In this document: in pieces, positions 48,525-60,671 of the stretch
Layout of the letters: every line of letters starts with the position of its first letter
How positions within the stretch are numbered: the first letter of the stretch is position 1
Assembly (NCBI RefSeq): GCF_001540865.1
Contig: NC_033623.1
Coordinates: 16,380,301 to 16,444,300, forward strand
Source: Ananas comosus
Lineage: Eukaryota; Streptophyta; Magnoliopsida; Poales; Bromeliaceae
Direction of reading: 5' to 3'
DNA: 64,000 nt
Notes under the pieces: model-generated
Databases searched by the model: none
The model's input: only the letters and a program-made list of their open reading frames with translations
What the model was told of the DNA's origin: nothing
Program-made: the position numbers and the translations under genes

Positions 48525-49050
48525 AAGCCCGCGGGTGTTTGACAAAGGCCCGCGGGTCTTCAAACACGTGCGGTCGACGAAGAGCCTGGTGCACGCGGCG
48601 AAAAGAATTGAAACATACAAACCCGGCAGTTTTTAAACACCCGCGGGTCTAGAGCTCCTTGTCAAAAAGACTGTGTGCGTCGAAAAGAATTGAAGCATTC
48701 AAGACCCAGCAGTTTTCAACACCCGCGTGTCTTGTGCTCCTTGTCGAAAAGACTGTGCGCGGCGAAGGAGACCTAAACCCGGCAGTCTTTCAACACCCGC
48801 GGATCTAGAGCTCCCTGTTGAAAGTTTTCAACACCTGCGAGTCTTTCAGCACGACTGAAAGAACGGTCTGTCGGGTCTAACGCACGCGGCGACGAAGGTG
48901 TTTTAGACCCGCGGGTCTAAAGCGCGGCGGACAACAGCGTTGGACAGTTCAGTTTGTCAGAAACACAAAGACCTAGTGGGCTTGTTGTTTGTCCGTCCTA
49001 GGTTTTCCAAAGTTTTCTAAGCCTAGGTGAAAGCCCGCGGGTCTTATCCC
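48525..49050. repeat. Degenerate repeats with palindromic ACCCGCGGGT core
   Basis: At least eight occurrences of ACCCGCGGGTCT or close variants at about 48531, 48551, 48642, 48722, 48796, 48833, 48905 and 49030. Several are followed by AGAGCTCCTTGTC and preceded by AAACCCGGCAGTTTT, with a spacing of about 75-90 bp in the central part. It lies within the LTR and is CpG-rich against an AT-rich background. Confidence 0.65.
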
Positions 49051-49203
49051 AGGTCTTTAACCTTGAAATGTCTTGTGTTTTAAACTCGTTAAAAACTTAT
49101 AAATTTTCAGGAAAAGTGGATTAGTATTTAAATCTTAAAACAAATTCACTAGATATTCCACTATTCTACTTATCAAATTTGAATCGAGTTTCAAAGAGTG
49201 AGA

Positions 49204-49536
49204 NNNNNNNNNNNNNNNNNNNNNNNNNNNNNNNNNNNNNNNNNNNNNNNNNNNNNNNNNNNNNNNNNNNNNNNNNNNNNNNNNNNNNNNNNNNNNNNNN
49301 NNNNNNNNNNNNNNNNNNNNNNNNNNNNNNNNNNNNNNNNNNNNNNNNNNNNNNNNNNNNNNNNNNNNNNNNNNNNNNNNNNNNNNNNNNNNNNNNNNNN
49401 NNNNNNNNNNNNNNNNNNNNNNNNNNNNNNNNNNNNNNNNNNNNNNNNNNNNNNNNNNNNNNNNNNNNNNNNNNNNNNNNNNNNNNNNNNNNNNNNNNNN
49501 NNNNNNNNNNNNNNNNNNNNNNNNNNNNNNNNNNNN
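49204..49536. other. Assembly gap, 333 N
   Basis: Run of N inside the copia LTR; the content is unknown. Confidence 0.95.
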
Positions 49537-49749
49537 CGTGTGCTTTTCGAGTTTGCATTTCTTTTATTTGCATCGGTTTTTTAATTTGCTTGATTATTTG
49601 GATTTTTATTTTAGAAACCTAATTCACCCCCCCTCTTAGGTTGCCATTTTGATCCTCAGACCACTCAACTCTAACGGGACTACTCAACACTAATGGACAA
49701 ATATCATCCTAACCATATAGTTTTTTTAAAATTTTTTTTACCATCAATA

Positions 49750-50655
<906 letters not shown>

Positions 50656-50739
<84 letters not shown>
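50656..50739. repeat. Compound (TA)n(GA)n microsatellite
   Basis: TA run to about 50702 followed directly by a GA run to about 50739. It is the left border of foldback copy 3. Confidence 0.85.
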
Positions 50740-50741
<2 letters not shown>

Positions 50742-51276
50742 TTCTATACTTTCGAAAGTACGGAGGCCTCCGTACTTGTAAGTTATTTTCAATGATGGGA
50801 CTTCCAATTCGGCGATCGGTTTCATTAAATATGATCTACGCTATTGGAACTATCTAGAAACCAAATTTCATAATTTTTGACTTTGTTTGCCTAGTGAACG
50901 AGTAGCATTAAAATGAACGGCTGAAAATAAAAATCTCATAAAAAACAGTGATAAAAGACTCAAATTTCAAATCAGTAGTATTGTTCTTACTCTTAATGTT
51001 AAGTAGAATTTTCTATTAAAATTTCACATAATTTGAAAACTTCTACACCGTTGAATTTAAAAACATGTCACATCGGCCGTTAAAATAGTCATTTTTGAGA
51101 TCCTGTGATCGTTTGGTAAATGATGTCGAAAAATTATAAAATTTGGTTTCTAGATAGTTCCAATAGCTTAGATTTTGCCTAACGGAGCCGATCGTCGAAT
51201 CGGATTTCCTAGAATCGAAAACAACTTACAAGCACGGAGGCCTTCGTACTTTCGAAAGCACGGGAGACGTACTATA
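50740..51276. mobile_element. Foldback MITE inserted in (TA)n, copy 3
   Basis: The left arm has ACTTTCGAAAGTACGGAGGC and the right arm GCACGGAGGCCTTCGTACTT, with TTCGAAAG again. The long inner arms contain CCAATTCGGCGATCGG, opposite CCGATCGTCGAATCGG. (TA)n borders it at right (51274-51301). No coding capacity. Confidence 0.75.
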
Positions 51277-51302
51277 TATATATATATATATGTATATATA
51301 TA

Positions 51303-51828
51303 GTGCGGCTAGAATGCTTATGGAAGCACGGAAGGCTCCGTGCTTCCATTTTGTTTTCGATGTTCGGACTTTCGAATCGGCGTTTGGCTTCGTTAGACTT
51401 GATCTAGAGTATTTGAAATATCTAGAAAATAAATTTTGCGATTTTTCGATATCATTTGCCTAGTGATCGAAGTGGCTCAAAATCAACGGCTGAAAATAAA
51501 AATCTTACAAAATATGATGATATGACATTAAAATTTTAGATCAAAGTTATTGATCTTGTTTTATATGGTATAAAGAATTTTCTATCAAAATTTCATGTGA
51601 TTTGGATATTTCTACACCGTTAAACTTGCAACCGGCTCACCACGGCCATTAAAATTATTGATTTTGAACCCCTTCGATAACTAAGCAAATAATATCGAAA
51701 AATCACAAAATTTATTTTCTAGGTACTACAAATACTCTAGATCAGCTCTAACGGAGCCGATCGTCGATTCGAAAGTCCGAACATCGAAAATAATTTGAAA
51801 GCACGAAGTAAGCATACCAGCCCACTCT
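51303..51828. mobile_element. Foldback MITE inserted in (TA)n, copy 4
   Basis: The left arm starts GTGCGGCTAGAATGCTTATG and the right arm ends AGCATACCAGCCCACTC. Inner arms of about 190 bp pair TTCGGACTTTCGAATCGGCG with CGATCGTCGATTCGAAAGTC. It shares only a short (TA)n with copy 3, so the two elements are adjacent. Confidence 0.75.
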
Positions 51829-53182
51829 ATATATAACACTCGCTGACTTCACGTCGACCTAAAAAAAAGTAGTGAACTCCACGTGTCTGCCTTGCCTTCA
51901 TTTCACTTTTTTGTCTCTGTGAAGGCGGAAGAGTAGAGTGAGGGAGACAACATCTACTCTGTTCCAAGGGAACAAAGGCAGAGTGGTCGAGTGAATTCAT
52001 AAAGGGAGAAAAAGGAGACCTTCCCTTTACGCTTCATCGGTCGTACTTCGCTTATTTGAGACTGCACCACTTTAAAAGGAGACAGCACGTGTTCGTTGAT
52101 TATCTATGCATAAAGAACTTTGTTAGTGTAGTCTAGTCTGATAGTTGAAGTTCTTGTTAATGGGCAGGAAAAACATTATTTGATAAACAGATGGGGCGTC
52201 ACAAGCATCTAATGAAAACCCCTTTAACAAGGGGAAAGGGCGTCAAGGCCACGAAGATTGTGAAAGAAAGAACCGGCCTTTTAGTTGAAAAAAACTAGAG
52301 CAAACCCAAGCAAAAGTGAGATGGCAACGGCTAAAATCACCCGAGAGAGAGGAGTAGGAAATATACTAAAAGAAGGCAGGTACGGTTCCCTACTCCTTAA
52401 AATGTCATCTTGATGTGATTTGATAAGAGGAAATTGCCAAAAGATTGAGATAGATATGTTTGAATGAATTCAGACCTCGTCATGTTCATCCTTATTCCCT
52501 AACAAAAATGAAATCTCTTTTATTTTATTAATTTTTTTAATCACCTTCACGAAGGAGGTGGACTTCAACCATCCTCTATGGCCTTTCATCTTTCTATTCT
52601 TTTAAAAGATGCGCATAAAACAAAACCAAAACCGTGAAGTTTAGCGGTCATGTTTGAATCCAAACTAGCTGGAGATTCGCACATGACTCTACGAAATTTC
52701 ATATAAATCAGACTCAGCCCTAAATGATATATATATATATATATATAAAATTTAAGGTCATAGGCGTGGGCCAATTGGCCAAGTGGTCCGAAGCTCTAAC
52801 GCGTGGCCTACCTGGGAGCATGTGTTTCACAGATTCAGAATGGCCTGTAGCTGCGGGCCTCAAGTATAGACTATTGAGTGCATTAGGGAAATAAAAACTA
52901 AACTTTAATCAATTTTAACTGTCTCTTTAGTTATATAAACTGTAGATCCGGAGCGAATTCTGAAACAAAATAAAAATAAGGCAAGTAAAAAACAGCTAAA
53001 ATTAAGCTTTACATTGTGTTTTGTCGACAGGACGGGCATCCATGACGCGAGCCAAATTTCATAAGAGAGAGGGGGAAAAACGACGTCAGAAGAAACAAAC
53101 AAAGTGAGGACGTCCGCTCCTTAAATGCTGAGTCGACGCTCTTCATTGCTCCTTAACCCATGCCTGCGCCCACAGGAAGAAG
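51829..53182. other. Unexplained intergenic region
   Basis: No ORF or known repeat end was recognised. 51.9-52.6 kb has a different, less AT-skewed texture from its surroundings (for example GGGCGTCAAGGCCACGAAG) and could be organelle-derived or an old transposon. At 52776-52800 a box A-like TGGCCAAGTGGT occurs without a convincing box B. 53.04-53.18 kb resembles the region upstream of WAK-c and should be WAK-b promoter. Confidence 0.35.
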
Positions 53183-53371
53183 GAAAAATTCTAGAATACA
53201 TCAGGTATATTGATGATGTGGCGTAATAAATCAATCAAATATTTTTCTTTAGAGGTACATATTTCATCATGATTATAAAAAAATATTTTTATTGTACTTT
53301 TATTTGAAAAGAAAAAAATAATTATTTTGTTATTGATGACGTAGTGCAAGTGTGACAGTGTAGAATTCCTC
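53183..53371. mobile_element. Mutator-like MITE, copy 3, upstream of WAK-b
   Basis: Starts GAAAAATTCTAGAATAC and ends TAGAATTCCTC. The 9-mers AGGAAGAAG (53174-53182) and ACGAAGAAG (53372-53380) flank it. It lies about 225 bp before the WAK-b start codon, and the corresponding WAK-c upstream region lacks it. Confidence 0.8.
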
Positions 53372-53411
53372 ACGAAGAAGACCCATACCTGCACCCACAC
53401 GAAGAAGAATG

Positions 53412-53600
53412 TCGACCTCTTGATATAATTCTTATTCTTCCTCGCAAGTCTCAATATCTCCCATCGAAGTAGAGAATTAATTTAAGCGCCTTCATTAATC
53501 TATGANTCGACCTCTTGATATAATTCTTATTCTTCCTCGCAAGTCTCAATATCTCCCATCGAAGTAGAGAATTAATTTAAGCGCCTTCATTAATCTATGA
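53412..53600. repeat. Exact 94-bp direct duplication around a single N
   Basis: 53412-53505 and 53507-53600 appear identical, from TCGACCTCTTGATATAATTC to TTCATTAATCTATGA, with N at 53506. Unmerged contig ends are the simplest explanation, so the true 5' region of WAK-b probably has one copy. Confidence 0.85.
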
Positions 53601-55769
53601 TTGATCGATCGATGCATATTCCACCGTTATTCAACTTCTTGCACCTAGTATGGCTGCTTGTGCCGGCATCATCCTCTTCCCCCGACTCCGTCGATCCATC
53701 GGCGCTCGGGATGGACGCCCCCAGCTGCAATTTCGACTTCCCATTCGGCGCCCCAGGCTTCTCCCAATACCGAAAGGGCTTCGAGGTGTCTTGCAACCCC
53801 AGCCTTTCGGGGAGCCCCTCGTGGCTCCAAGTCGGCTCGAAGAAGCTGCAGATAATGAACATCTCGATAGCCGAAGGCTACGTGCGCACCGGAATCACCC
53901 CATCCACGTGGCAGTGCTCTCGCTCGGGCGAGACGGGAGAGGGCATCAGCCTGGAGGGCACCCCGTTCACCTTCTCCCACACGCGGAACAAGCTGACCGT
54001 CGTCAGTTGCGACACCTTCGTCAGCTTTGCGGACCATCGAAATTCTAGCGTCTCCGTCGGCTGTGTCTCCTTCTGCCCCTCGCAGCTGAGCATTACGGAT
54101 GGCGCCTGCTCTGGTGTCGGCTGCTGTCAGGCCGCGATCCCCGTGGGGCTCAAGAGTTTCGACGCACAATTCTACAGCATCCCGGACGAGATAAAACGGC
54201 GGTGGAAACTGAAAGTTAACAACACTCTGCAGCCGATGACGCCCTCCTCGTCCGGTCACCAAAGAAAGGAAGCTCCAAGTATAGTTTTCGAAAACACGAC
54301 GCCGCTGTGCAGCAAGGTGTTCATCGCGGAGTATGAAAATTTCACCTTCTCGAAGAGGTATCTGGAGATCAGCGGCGACTGGGAGGACGCGCCCCTGTCA
54401 ATGGTGTTGGATTGGGCGATCGGGAACGAGACGTGTGTGGATGCGAGGCGGAGGAACGCGTCTGACTATGCTTGCATCGACGATAACAGCTCCTGCTACG
54501 ACTCCCCGGATGGGGTGGGGTATCGCTGCAACTGCAGTGAGGGCTATCAGGGCAACCCTTACGTCGCCGGCGGATGTCAGGGTAAGTCTAGTAACAATAA
54601 AAATAAGGTATATATATGATCATTGTCGCATGTTCAGCGTTCGGCGGCGAAGTTCAAAAATTCGAAATTCCACAAAAATTCGTTTGAAAATATTTTGACA
54701 ATCATTGAACTGATAAACAATCAGCATATAATACTAGAATATATAAAGGTATAAAATCTCTATGCAATACTTTTATTTTTCATCATTTTTAAGATGATAA
54801 AAGTGAAAAATGTAAAGAACAATCTACTTAACAATGAATAATGTATACAATAAGTTTTTTAATATATTTTTATAATTTTTTTGGGTGATATCTATCTGCT
54901 AGCAAATAATTTGGCCAAATATTCAAACGACTAAGAAGTCTTGAACTATTAACAAATTTTGTAAAAAATTGAAGTCGTGGAACACCTCTAGTTAAGTCAA
55001 TGTTTATATCTTCTCAGACATTGATGAATGCGCGGATCGAGACAAAAACAACTGCCTGTGGAATTGCAGGAACGAGCCCGGGAAATACCGTTGCATTTGT
55101 CCACGCGGACACCGGGGAGATGGAACCAAGTACGGAAGTGGTTGCACCAGGGAAGCCGCAATTACAGAGATTGGCCTAGGTACTCTGCTTTAAGCCCTGC
55201 TAACATTAGAGTTTATATGTTTCCCTGGTAACAATTTAGAAATGGATCACAATCTAAGCATATCAGCAACAAATAGCACAAATAGGTTTGCGCTTATTGC
55301 CTACTCTGTTTAGCTTCTGATTTTTCACTTTGAAGTCGTAGACAACTTTGGCAAAGTGTTTGACTTAAGAAAGGACTAGGACTATAAATGCAATCGGCGA
55401 GTACAGTAGCTTCTAAGCTCAAATGCATCGGCCAAAGTTGTAGAGAGAATTGAAAGATATCCGAGAGTGATTACTATTACTATTTTCTTTGTTGAGAGAG
55501 AAAAGTAATATATCATTCGTTTTATTTTTTTTATAAATAAAATTAACTGAAAATATAGAACAATCAGACTTCGAACTTGAAAACATTGTTAGCAGCCATC
55601 AAACACTTTATCACTTATATTAGAAAGGACCAATATATTAGAGAGATTTTTAATAGAGAAACTGTTTTATTCAATCTAACAACTTTGGTCAATAATATTT
55701 TTGTAGAATCTTCGATCAGATCAGGGCCATAGAGCCTCTGATTTCCTAGAAAAATGAAATGATCTCCAA

Positions 55770-55808
<39 letters not shown>

Positions 55809-55809
55809 N

Positions 55810-55855
<46 letters not shown>

Positions 55856-57117
55856 TATATATATCCAACCACTCCTACAAGTGAACAAGAGAAAAGAAGA
55901 GACTGTTGGAATTTTGACATTAATTAACGAAACTTGTAAGTTTTGAATTGTACACAGCGGTTGGGCTGTCGGCTATGATTCTGATCTTCCTGGGAAGCTT
56001 GTGGATATACTGGCTGCTGAAGAAGCTGAGGCTCGGAAGACTCAAACGTCAGTACTTCATGCAAAACGGAGGCCTACTATTGCAGCAGCGAATCACATCC
56101 GCTCGCAGGGCCACCGCGAGGATCTTCACCATCGAAGAGCTCGAGAGAGCCACCAATGGCTTCAGCAAGGACAGAGTGATCGGCCACGGCGGCTACGGCA
56201 CGGTATACAAAGGAATACTTCCTAACGACCAGATCATCGCCATTAAGAGATCGAAGCTGGTGGACGAAATCCAGATCGAATCCTTCATAAACGAGGTGGC
56301 CATCCTCTCTCAGATCGATCATAAGAACGTGGTTAAGCTACTGGGTTGCTGCTTAGAATCTCAAGTCCCTCTCCTGGTCTACGAGTTCATCTCCAACGGC
56401 ACACTTTTCCGCCACATTCACGAGAAACCCAACAATGTGATTCCGTGGGAGGCTCGCCTCCGAATCGCAGCAGAGACCGCGACAGCTCTGGCGCATCTTC
56501 ATTCGAGGGCTTCTGTACCCATCATTCATAGGGACGTTAAGTCAGCTAACATATTGTTGGACGAGAGCTACACCGCAAAGGTGGCGGATTTCGGGGCTTC
56601 GAGGTTGGTGCCTTGCGACCGCACGCACGTAACGACGCTAGTGCAGGGGACGCTGGGTTATTTGGACCCCGAATACTTCTACACGAGCCGGTTGACGGAA
56701 AGAAGCGACGTTTACAGTTTCGGAGTTGTGCTGGTGGAGCTGCTAACGGCGGAGAAGCCTGTGTCGTTTTGTCGGACGGAGACGGAGACGAACCTGGCCT
56801 CGCATTTCGTGATGCTGCTGCAGGGGAAGAGGCTGTGGGAGGTGGCGGACAGTCGGATGGTGGCGGAGGCGGGGGAAACGCAAATGCTGCCGGTGGCTGA
56901 TCTCGCGAGGAGATGCTTGAGCGTGAAGGGAGAGGAGAGGCCGACGATGGAAGAGGTGGCGGTAGAGCTCGATGCGCTTCTAAGGCTCATGAAGCAGCAC
57001 TTAGCATTGAGAAGAAGCTTACAGGACGGGGCGAGGCCTCTTGCTAAGCCTTTAGCTATCAATGACAATAATACTATTGACGAGGTTGGTGCAGAGAGAG
57101 TCTGTGAAGGAGGATGA
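53597..57117 (+). CDS. WAK-b: wall-associated receptor kinase-like protein, complete
   Basis: Exons 53597-54581, 55018-55179 and 55958-57117, all junctions phase 1 with GT/AG borders, give 768 residues. The order is signal peptide (about 1-27), WAK extracellular domain (CNFDFPFGAPGFSQYRKGFE, CVSFC, GACSGVGCCQ), EGF-like repeat (YRCNCSEGYQGNPYVAGGC), and calcium-type EGF from exon 2 ([13 protein letters not shown], six Cys). A membrane helix follows (AVGLSAMILIFLGSLWIYWL), then the kinase with GHGGYGTVYKG, Lys about 479, HRDVKSANIL (Asp about 575) and DFG (about 593). The usual CG pair before YPFG in family members is reduced to a single Cys. The C-terminal tail differs from WAK-c after about residue 757, consistent with a small deletion and frame change. 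Intron 2 has an old SINE and a (TA)n with N at 55809. Function as a wall or defence receptor is inferred. Confidence 0.9.
55485..55645 (-). mobile_element. Old SINE in WAK-b intron 2
   Basis: GAGAGAGAAAAGTAATATAT, AAATTAACTGAAAATATAGA, CAGACTTCGAACTTGAAAAC (box B region) and CACTTATATTAGAAAGGACC match the SINE family in order. A decayed copy occupies the same place in WAK-c (about 62140-62270), so it predates the tandem duplication. Confidence 0.6.
55778..55865. repeat. (TA)n with single N
   Basis: TA runs on both sides of an N at 55809. WAK-c intron 2 has almost no TA here (ACTTAGATATATC), so the expansion is specific to WAK-b or is an assembly join. Confidence 0.8.
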
Positions 57118-57620
57118 GCACGGTGAATGCAATCTAATTAACAAATTAAATATTAAAGTGTATAAAATTGTATGGTGCTGTCAAAGTGAAAGTTGTAAAA
57201 TGCTTGATTGTCGATTTATTGTAAAAGTGTTGTCTATTATAGAGAAAGGTGCCGTTTCACAAAAATTCTAATAAACTAAATTGTATAAAAGAAATTAGCT
57301 GTTGAAAACTTTTCCGGCTACAACCCATTTCATACCAGTCACGTGAACTTCAAATTCTTTTGCTTAACCTTCTTTCCCTCCGTGCTCTTTTATTTTCATT
57401 TGAGTTATTTTATCCAATTAAATTAAAAATTTTATTATACTAATTAATCAACAGTTTTGTACAATTTTAATTTGATTAAAAAAGTTCTCTATTATAAATA
57501 CAGACAGTTTTGTATAATTTTAATTTGATTAAAAAAATTCGCCACCTTTGCAGTGTGTAAGGGGGACATGAGGAACACGAGAGTCCTTCCTCCCCCAAGG
57601 GAGAAAGGGGGACAGGAGTA

Positions 57621-57661
<41 letters not shown>

Positions 57662-58564
57662 AATCTGTAGTAGGATTGGGAGAGAATAAAAAAATGGTAC
57701 AAATTTTTTAAAAAAATTCAAGTAGTGTAAAAAATTTTAAAAGTACAAAAAGAAAATCAATGCATCTCCACTACGCTCCCACTTTTCAGTCGCGAAAGCT
57801 CCAACTACGGAGGTTCCATCATTGGGATATCCACCCCAAGAGATTTCCTTCCACACGGCTGATTGCAAGTGGATATTATTGGTCCAAAGCGCGTTTTGGA
57901 ATGAAAAAATTGGACCAAACACCGACTTAATCACAAATAAGGTGACTTTTGATATAGTTATCGTTTTTAAAATTTTTAAGACGTTAATTCAATAGTGATG
58001 AATGACAATTTATTTAAATTCTTTTAGGCAACTAAATTAGTTATTTTAAAATTTTTATTTTTATTGTCAAATAAATACCATAAATATATATAAGGATTGC
58101 AAGTAATTCACCATTCATTTCTACACTATTTTATAAGTAAATTCTATTTAACGGAATGAATAAAATAGCAACTAATACCAAACAAGGCTAAACATGTAAT
58201 ACTTTGAATTATTAATCACGAATTAATTCCATTTATGCTTGAGATTGACATAATTTTGTTTCTTAATTAGGTCTAAAATTCTTCACCGGAGGCTATTGGT
58301 TCTATGTAACATGTGTATGTACAACGGGGTCAGGGCATATGTTTGGAAATTTGACGTCAGAAGAAGCAAACAAAGCGACGACGCCCACTCCTTGACTGCT
58401 GAGTCGACGCTCTTCGTCACTCCAGCAAGATCACCAAGATCATATCATATCACACACCACACCCACACCCACACCTTCACGGTATCATTCTTATTCTTCC
58501 CCTCACGCGCGTCTCTATATCTACCATCGAAGTGGAGAATTAATTTAAGCGCCTTCATTAATCT
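57118..58564. other. WAK-b 3' flank and WAK-c promoter region
   Basis: It contains a (GA)n run at 57625-57657 and the dispersed repeat shared with 46.06-46.6 kb (57757-58285). A TGACGTCA palindrome (TGA/bZIP-type site) lies at 58352-58359, about 206 bp before the WAK-c ATG, with TTGACTGCTGAGTCGAC just after it. WAK-b has CGACGTCA at the equivalent position, so that palindrome is not shared. No gene. Confidence 0.55.
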
Positions 58565-59001
58565 ATGATCGATCGATCGATGCATATTCCACCGTTATTC
58601 ATCGTCTTGCAGCTAGTATGGCTGCTTGTGCCGGCATCATCCTCTTCCTCCGACTCCATCGATCCATCGGTGCTCGGGATGGACGCCCCCAGCTGCAATT
58701 TCGACTTCCCCTTCGGCGCCCCCGGCTTCTCCCAATACCGAAAGGGCTTCGAGGTGTCCTGCGACCCCAGCCTTACCGGGAGCCCCTCGTGGCTCCAAGT
58801 CGGCTCGAAGCAGCTGCAGATAATGAACATCTCGATAGCCGAGGGCTACGTGCGCACCAGAATCACCGCCTCCACATGGCAGTGCTCTCGCCAGGATGTG
58901 GCGGGAGCAAACATCAGCCTGGAGGGCACCCCATTCACGTTCTCCCCCACGCGGAACAAGCTGACCGTCATCAGTTGCGACACCTTCGTCAGCTTTGAGG
59001 N

Positions 59002-60671
59002 TGCGATTCAGCATGTAATTTTTTGATTAACCTCTTGTTCCTAAAAAATGATACGAACTAATAATTCTTCGACAAGTTTTGATTTTTCTTATGGGTAATT
59101 TCAATTTTTTGAAAGGATTCAGCTGCATTATTCGGAGTTTCATCTATGGAGATAAGAGTAGCTTTTCATGTTATGATACAGTCAATGCTCATCAGGAACA
59201 AATATATTAATTCCTTTACAATGTTTTCTGTGATCTAGCTTAAGTTCGGAGGTAGTGAATTGCGACTACTTGTGCGCAAAGAGCTGGCGAAGAGTGATGT
59301 CGGAACTGTTGGTACAACCCAAACCATATTAAAAATTCATCAACCAAGAACTCTAACATAATTTAACAGAATCCAGTTTCTCCCAAATTAAGCTACGGAT
59401 CGAATCAAATGAATCCCTAAAAACTGAGCAAGTACCCACGACCTATTCCAAATTCTATCAAACGAAACCATCATTGCTCACGAAAATCACAAAATTAACG
59501 AGATAAGATGAGTATAAGAGAATCGATCTTGCCCAAAACCTAATCCGACAACCCCATCCTTCTCATCAGATCATCAACAACACGCAAGAAGCAGACAATA
59601 GGGAGCAGACACAGGGATCACGATCCTGATCTCGGCAAACTCCGATCATGGGAAGCCCTAACCCTAGAGGAGTGGAGTGGAGTGGAAGGGAGGGGAGAGA
59701 GAGGGGGAGAATGAGAACCTTGACGATCTCGTCGCTGGGGGCGGCGATCTCGGGGTCGAGGGCGCGGATGGTGCCCTCCTCCTTGCGCTCGAGGGTTAGC
59801 AGGGCCTCGGCGAGCTCGGCCTCAACACAGCAGCAGCCCACCTCGTCCTGTTAGGGCTTCTTCATCTTAGGGTCCGAAGGTTCCTGCTAGCGCTTCGTCG
59901 CCGCGCTCTATCCCCACCTCGTCCCGCTAAGGCTTCGTCGACCGTGGCGATAGTCGCGACACGATGCTTCACCGGCCGCTGAGGAGGTCGCGGCGTGCGG
60001 AGGTTGCGGCTAGGGAGGAGCAGCCGGCGTGCAGAGGTCGCGAAGGTCGCTGCAGCGTGCGGAGGTCACGAAGGGGGCGAAAGGGTTTGGGCGAAAGGGT
60101 TTGGGAAAAGTGTTTTGTTCACTTGAGCAGGGAACTAATAAGGATTTTTCTGACAAAATTAAAAAAAATTAAAAAAAATGAACCTTTTGTGACGAATATA
60201 TAAATTTTCTCGCTAAATATTTCGGGCTCTTTGGCGCCAAGTGAAAAAAATGGCGCGGTAATCAATAGCGGGGAAAAATATTTGCAACAAAAATTTTTAT
60301 TATTTTTTCTGGCGAAATTATAACTATTGTCACAAAAAATTAATATTTTTGTGGCCATATATCACAAATCGCCACAAATAAATACTGATAATATTTATAT
60401 TTTTTAAAAAATATGACAAAGGCTCTATTGTGACGAAAAATAATCGCCACAATAAATAATATATACATTTTATGACAATTTATTATATTTCTACATAGAT
60501 GGCTAACGCATTTACTGCGATTTTCGAGACATCGCCGCTATTTCAATTTTAAATATTCGCAAACAAAATTTGCGGGGAAAAAATAAAAATCCCCACAAAA
60601 AATTTACCATTAATGAAGATTTTTAGTTGGTCACAAAAAAGTCTCCACAAAATATTGTATTTCTTGTAGTG
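59002..60671. mobile_element. CACTA transposon, 5' end missing, inside WAK-c exon 1
   Basis: The 3' end is TTTCTTGTAGTG at 60660-60671, the complement of the CACTACAAGAAA terminus of En/Spm elements. It is followed by GCT, which would be the 3-bp target copy, as WAK-b reads GTCGGCTGCTGTC there. The last 500 bp carry recurrent GTGACGA, CGCCACAA and CACAAAAAAT motifs, as expected for subterminal transposase sites. No CACTAC start is present at 59002; it is probably lost in the N join at 59001. The interior has GC-rich, exon-like minus-strand sequence but no transposase. Confidence 0.8.
59690..59850 (-). pseudogene. Exon-like fragment carried by the CACTA element
   Basis: The minus-strand frame reads AELAEALLTLERKEEGTIRA followed by LDPEIAAPSDEIVKV and then GT, resembling an exon ending in a donor. 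The next about 250 bp on the minus strand (59.32-59.69 kb) is AT-richer and intron-like. I do not recognise the parent gene. It lies inside the transposon, so host-gene capture is inferred. Confidence 0.4.

Noticed and set aside
48525..49050. CRISPR-like repeat array
   Set aside because: The units are degenerate, vary in spacing, contain palindromes and lie in a plant LTR. Nothing supports CRISPR.
49166..49622. Open frames across 49.2-49.6 kb
   Set aside because: They run through 333 N and have no sequence support.
52776..52860. tRNA or SINE around TGGCCAAGTGGT
   Set aside because: Box A-like only. No box B, no acceptor pairing and no A-tail or target duplication.
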